Shown here piece after piece: positions 5,598 to 6,375 of a stretch of DNA of 6,375 nt. The notes under the pieces are model-generated. The model did no database searches. It worked only from the letters and a program-made list of their open reading frames with translations, and was not told where the DNA came from. Numbering within the stretch: the stretch's first letter is position 1; every line of letters begins with the position of its first letter. The DNA is from Clostridium sp. UBA6758 (GTDB taxonomy: Bacteria > Bacillota > Clostridia > Clostridiales > Clostridiaceae), in contig DKGY01000067.1 of assembly GCA_002453475.1 (NCBI GenBank), positions 28,156 to 34,530 of the forward strand, in the 5' to 3' direction. The position numbers and the translations under genes were made by a program.

Positions 5598-6375
5598 ATG
5601 ATAGCTTTAATAGTAGGTACATCAGAGGGAAAGGTAATTCTTTCCCATCTAAATAAATATACAGATAACATTTTAGTATCCACAGCTACAACCTATGGTG
5701 GAGAGCTTTTAGTGGATTATAAATATAAGATATTAAATGATAAACCTTTAGTTTATGAAGAGTTAAAAACATTATTTGTGAAAAATGGTGTAAAGATAAT
5801 TGTAGATGCATCTCATCCCTATGCGGTTCAAATAAGTGGAACAGTTATGAAGATAGCAAAGGACATGGGCATAGAGTATGTAAGATATGAAAGAAAAAGT
5901 ACTTTAGACACATTACCTAAAAATGATTTGATAATAGAGGTGCCAACCTATGAAGAATTAGGAGAAGCCCTAAAAGATATAGATGGATGTATTTTAAATA
6001 CTACAGGAAGTAGAAATATAGATAAGATACTAGAGTTAAAACTTGAAAATAGAATAGTCCATAGAGTGTTGCCATCTTTAAAAGTTATGGAGGAAGTCTT
6101 TGCTCTAGGTGTTAGAGTTGAGGATTTAATATTCATAAAAGGACCCATTGGTTATGAGTTAAACAAAGCCTTCATAAAAGAATATAATGGTAAGGCTTTA
6201 ATAACAAAGGATAGTGGGCCACAAGGTGGAACTTATGAAAAAATAAAGGCTGCCATAGACATGGGGATTAAAGTTTTTGTAGTAGAAAGAAAGACCATGG
6301 ATTACGGTAAAGTCTTTAATGAAGAAGAAGAATTATGTCACTATATCTGTAGCAATAAGGCATCTTCAAAAAATA
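5598..6375 (+). CDS. cbiJ: CbiJ, cobalt-precorrin-6A reductase (3' end cut by window edge)
   Basis: This pyridine-nucleotide-dependent reductase converts cobalt-precorrin-6A, the CbiD product, to cobalt-precorrin-6B, the CbiT substrate. The frame is open from ATG 5598 to the right edge (259 codons plus one base) with no stop. Family motifs by residue are VGTSEG (6-11), IVDASHPYA (68-76) with YERK at 97-100, NTTGSRN (134-140), RVLPS (156-160), GPIGYELN (182-189) and LITKDSGPQGG (201-211), followed by a final strand IKVFVVER (224-231). CbiJ/CobK proteins are usually about 250-260 residues and all conserved blocks are present, so only a few C-terminal residues are probably missing unless there is a fusion. 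The start has AGGGGGAG at 5583-5590, 7 bases upstream, and lies 21 bases after the cbiH stop. Confidence 0.94.
   Translation, partial: MIALIVGTSEGKVILSHLNKYTDNILVSTATTYGGELLVDYKYKILNDKPLVYEELKTLFVKNGVKIIVDASHPYAVQISGTVMKIAKDMGIEYVRYERKSTLDTLPKNDLIIEVPTYEELGEALKDIDGCILNTTGSRNIDKILELKLENRIVHRVLPSLKVMEEVFALGVRVEDLIFIKGPIGYELNKAFIKEYNGKALITKDSGPQGGTYEKIKAAIDMGIKVFVVERKTMDYGKVFNEEEELCHYICSNKASSKN

Noticed and set aside
1..6375. CRISPR arrays, tRNA or rRNA genes, mobile elements, or a novel defence or accessory system.
   Set aside because: The window is almost fully occupied by eight well-recognised cobalamin genes. No periodic repeats, RNA-gene motifs, transposase fragments or terminal inverted repeats were seen.

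Overview
This window is the middle of an anaerobic (cobalt-early) cobalamin biosynthesis operon. All genes are on the + strand and tightly packed. The DNA is strongly A+T-rich, with heavy use of ATA (Ile), AGA (Arg) and TTA (Leu), strong GGAGG-type Shine-Dalgarno sites and very short intergenic gaps. Together with the protein sequences (for example a CbiD that begins MLDLYVNS), this points to a low-G+C anaerobic Firmicute, most likely a Clostridium or close relative. Species cannot be fixed from the sequence alone.

Layout: bases 1-74 are a short leader or the tail of an unidentified upstream gene. Then follow cbiD (75-1154), cbiE (1165-1770), cbiT (1771-2334), cbiL (2373-3038), cbiF (3050-3802), cbiG (3839-4834), cbiH (4851-5576) and cbiJ (5598 to the right edge, lacking only its 3' end). 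Gaps between genes are 10, 0, 38, 11, 36, 16 and 21 bases. No terminator and no convincing promoter is visible between them, so they are most simply read as one polycistronic transcript. The longest gene-free stretch is the first 74 bases.

How the genes work together (established pathway knowledge): starting from cobalt-precorrin-2 or its oxidised form cobalt-factor II, CbiL methylates C20, CbiH methylates C17 and contracts the ring, and CbiF methylates C11. CbiG opens the lactone and releases the two-carbon fragment as acetaldehyde. CbiD methylates C1, and CbiJ reduces the macrocycle. CbiT methylates C15 and decarboxylates the C12 acetate, and CbiE methylates C5, giving cobalt-precorrin-8. 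The window therefore encodes every step from cobalt-precorrin-2 to cobalt-precorrin-8. Gene order does not follow reaction order. Not seen here, and expected outside the window, are the cobaltochelatase (CbiK/CbiX), CbiC, CbiA, CbiP and the lower-ligand genes. The presence of CbiD and CbiG, separate CbiE and CbiT, and no CobG or CobNST in view identify the oxygen-independent route.

I found no undescribed system. The useful second-look items are small: the cbiD start site, a cysteine cluster in CbiD, a CxxC in CbiG, a small hairpin before cbiG, the zero-gap cbiE/cbiT junction and the truncated cbiJ edge.
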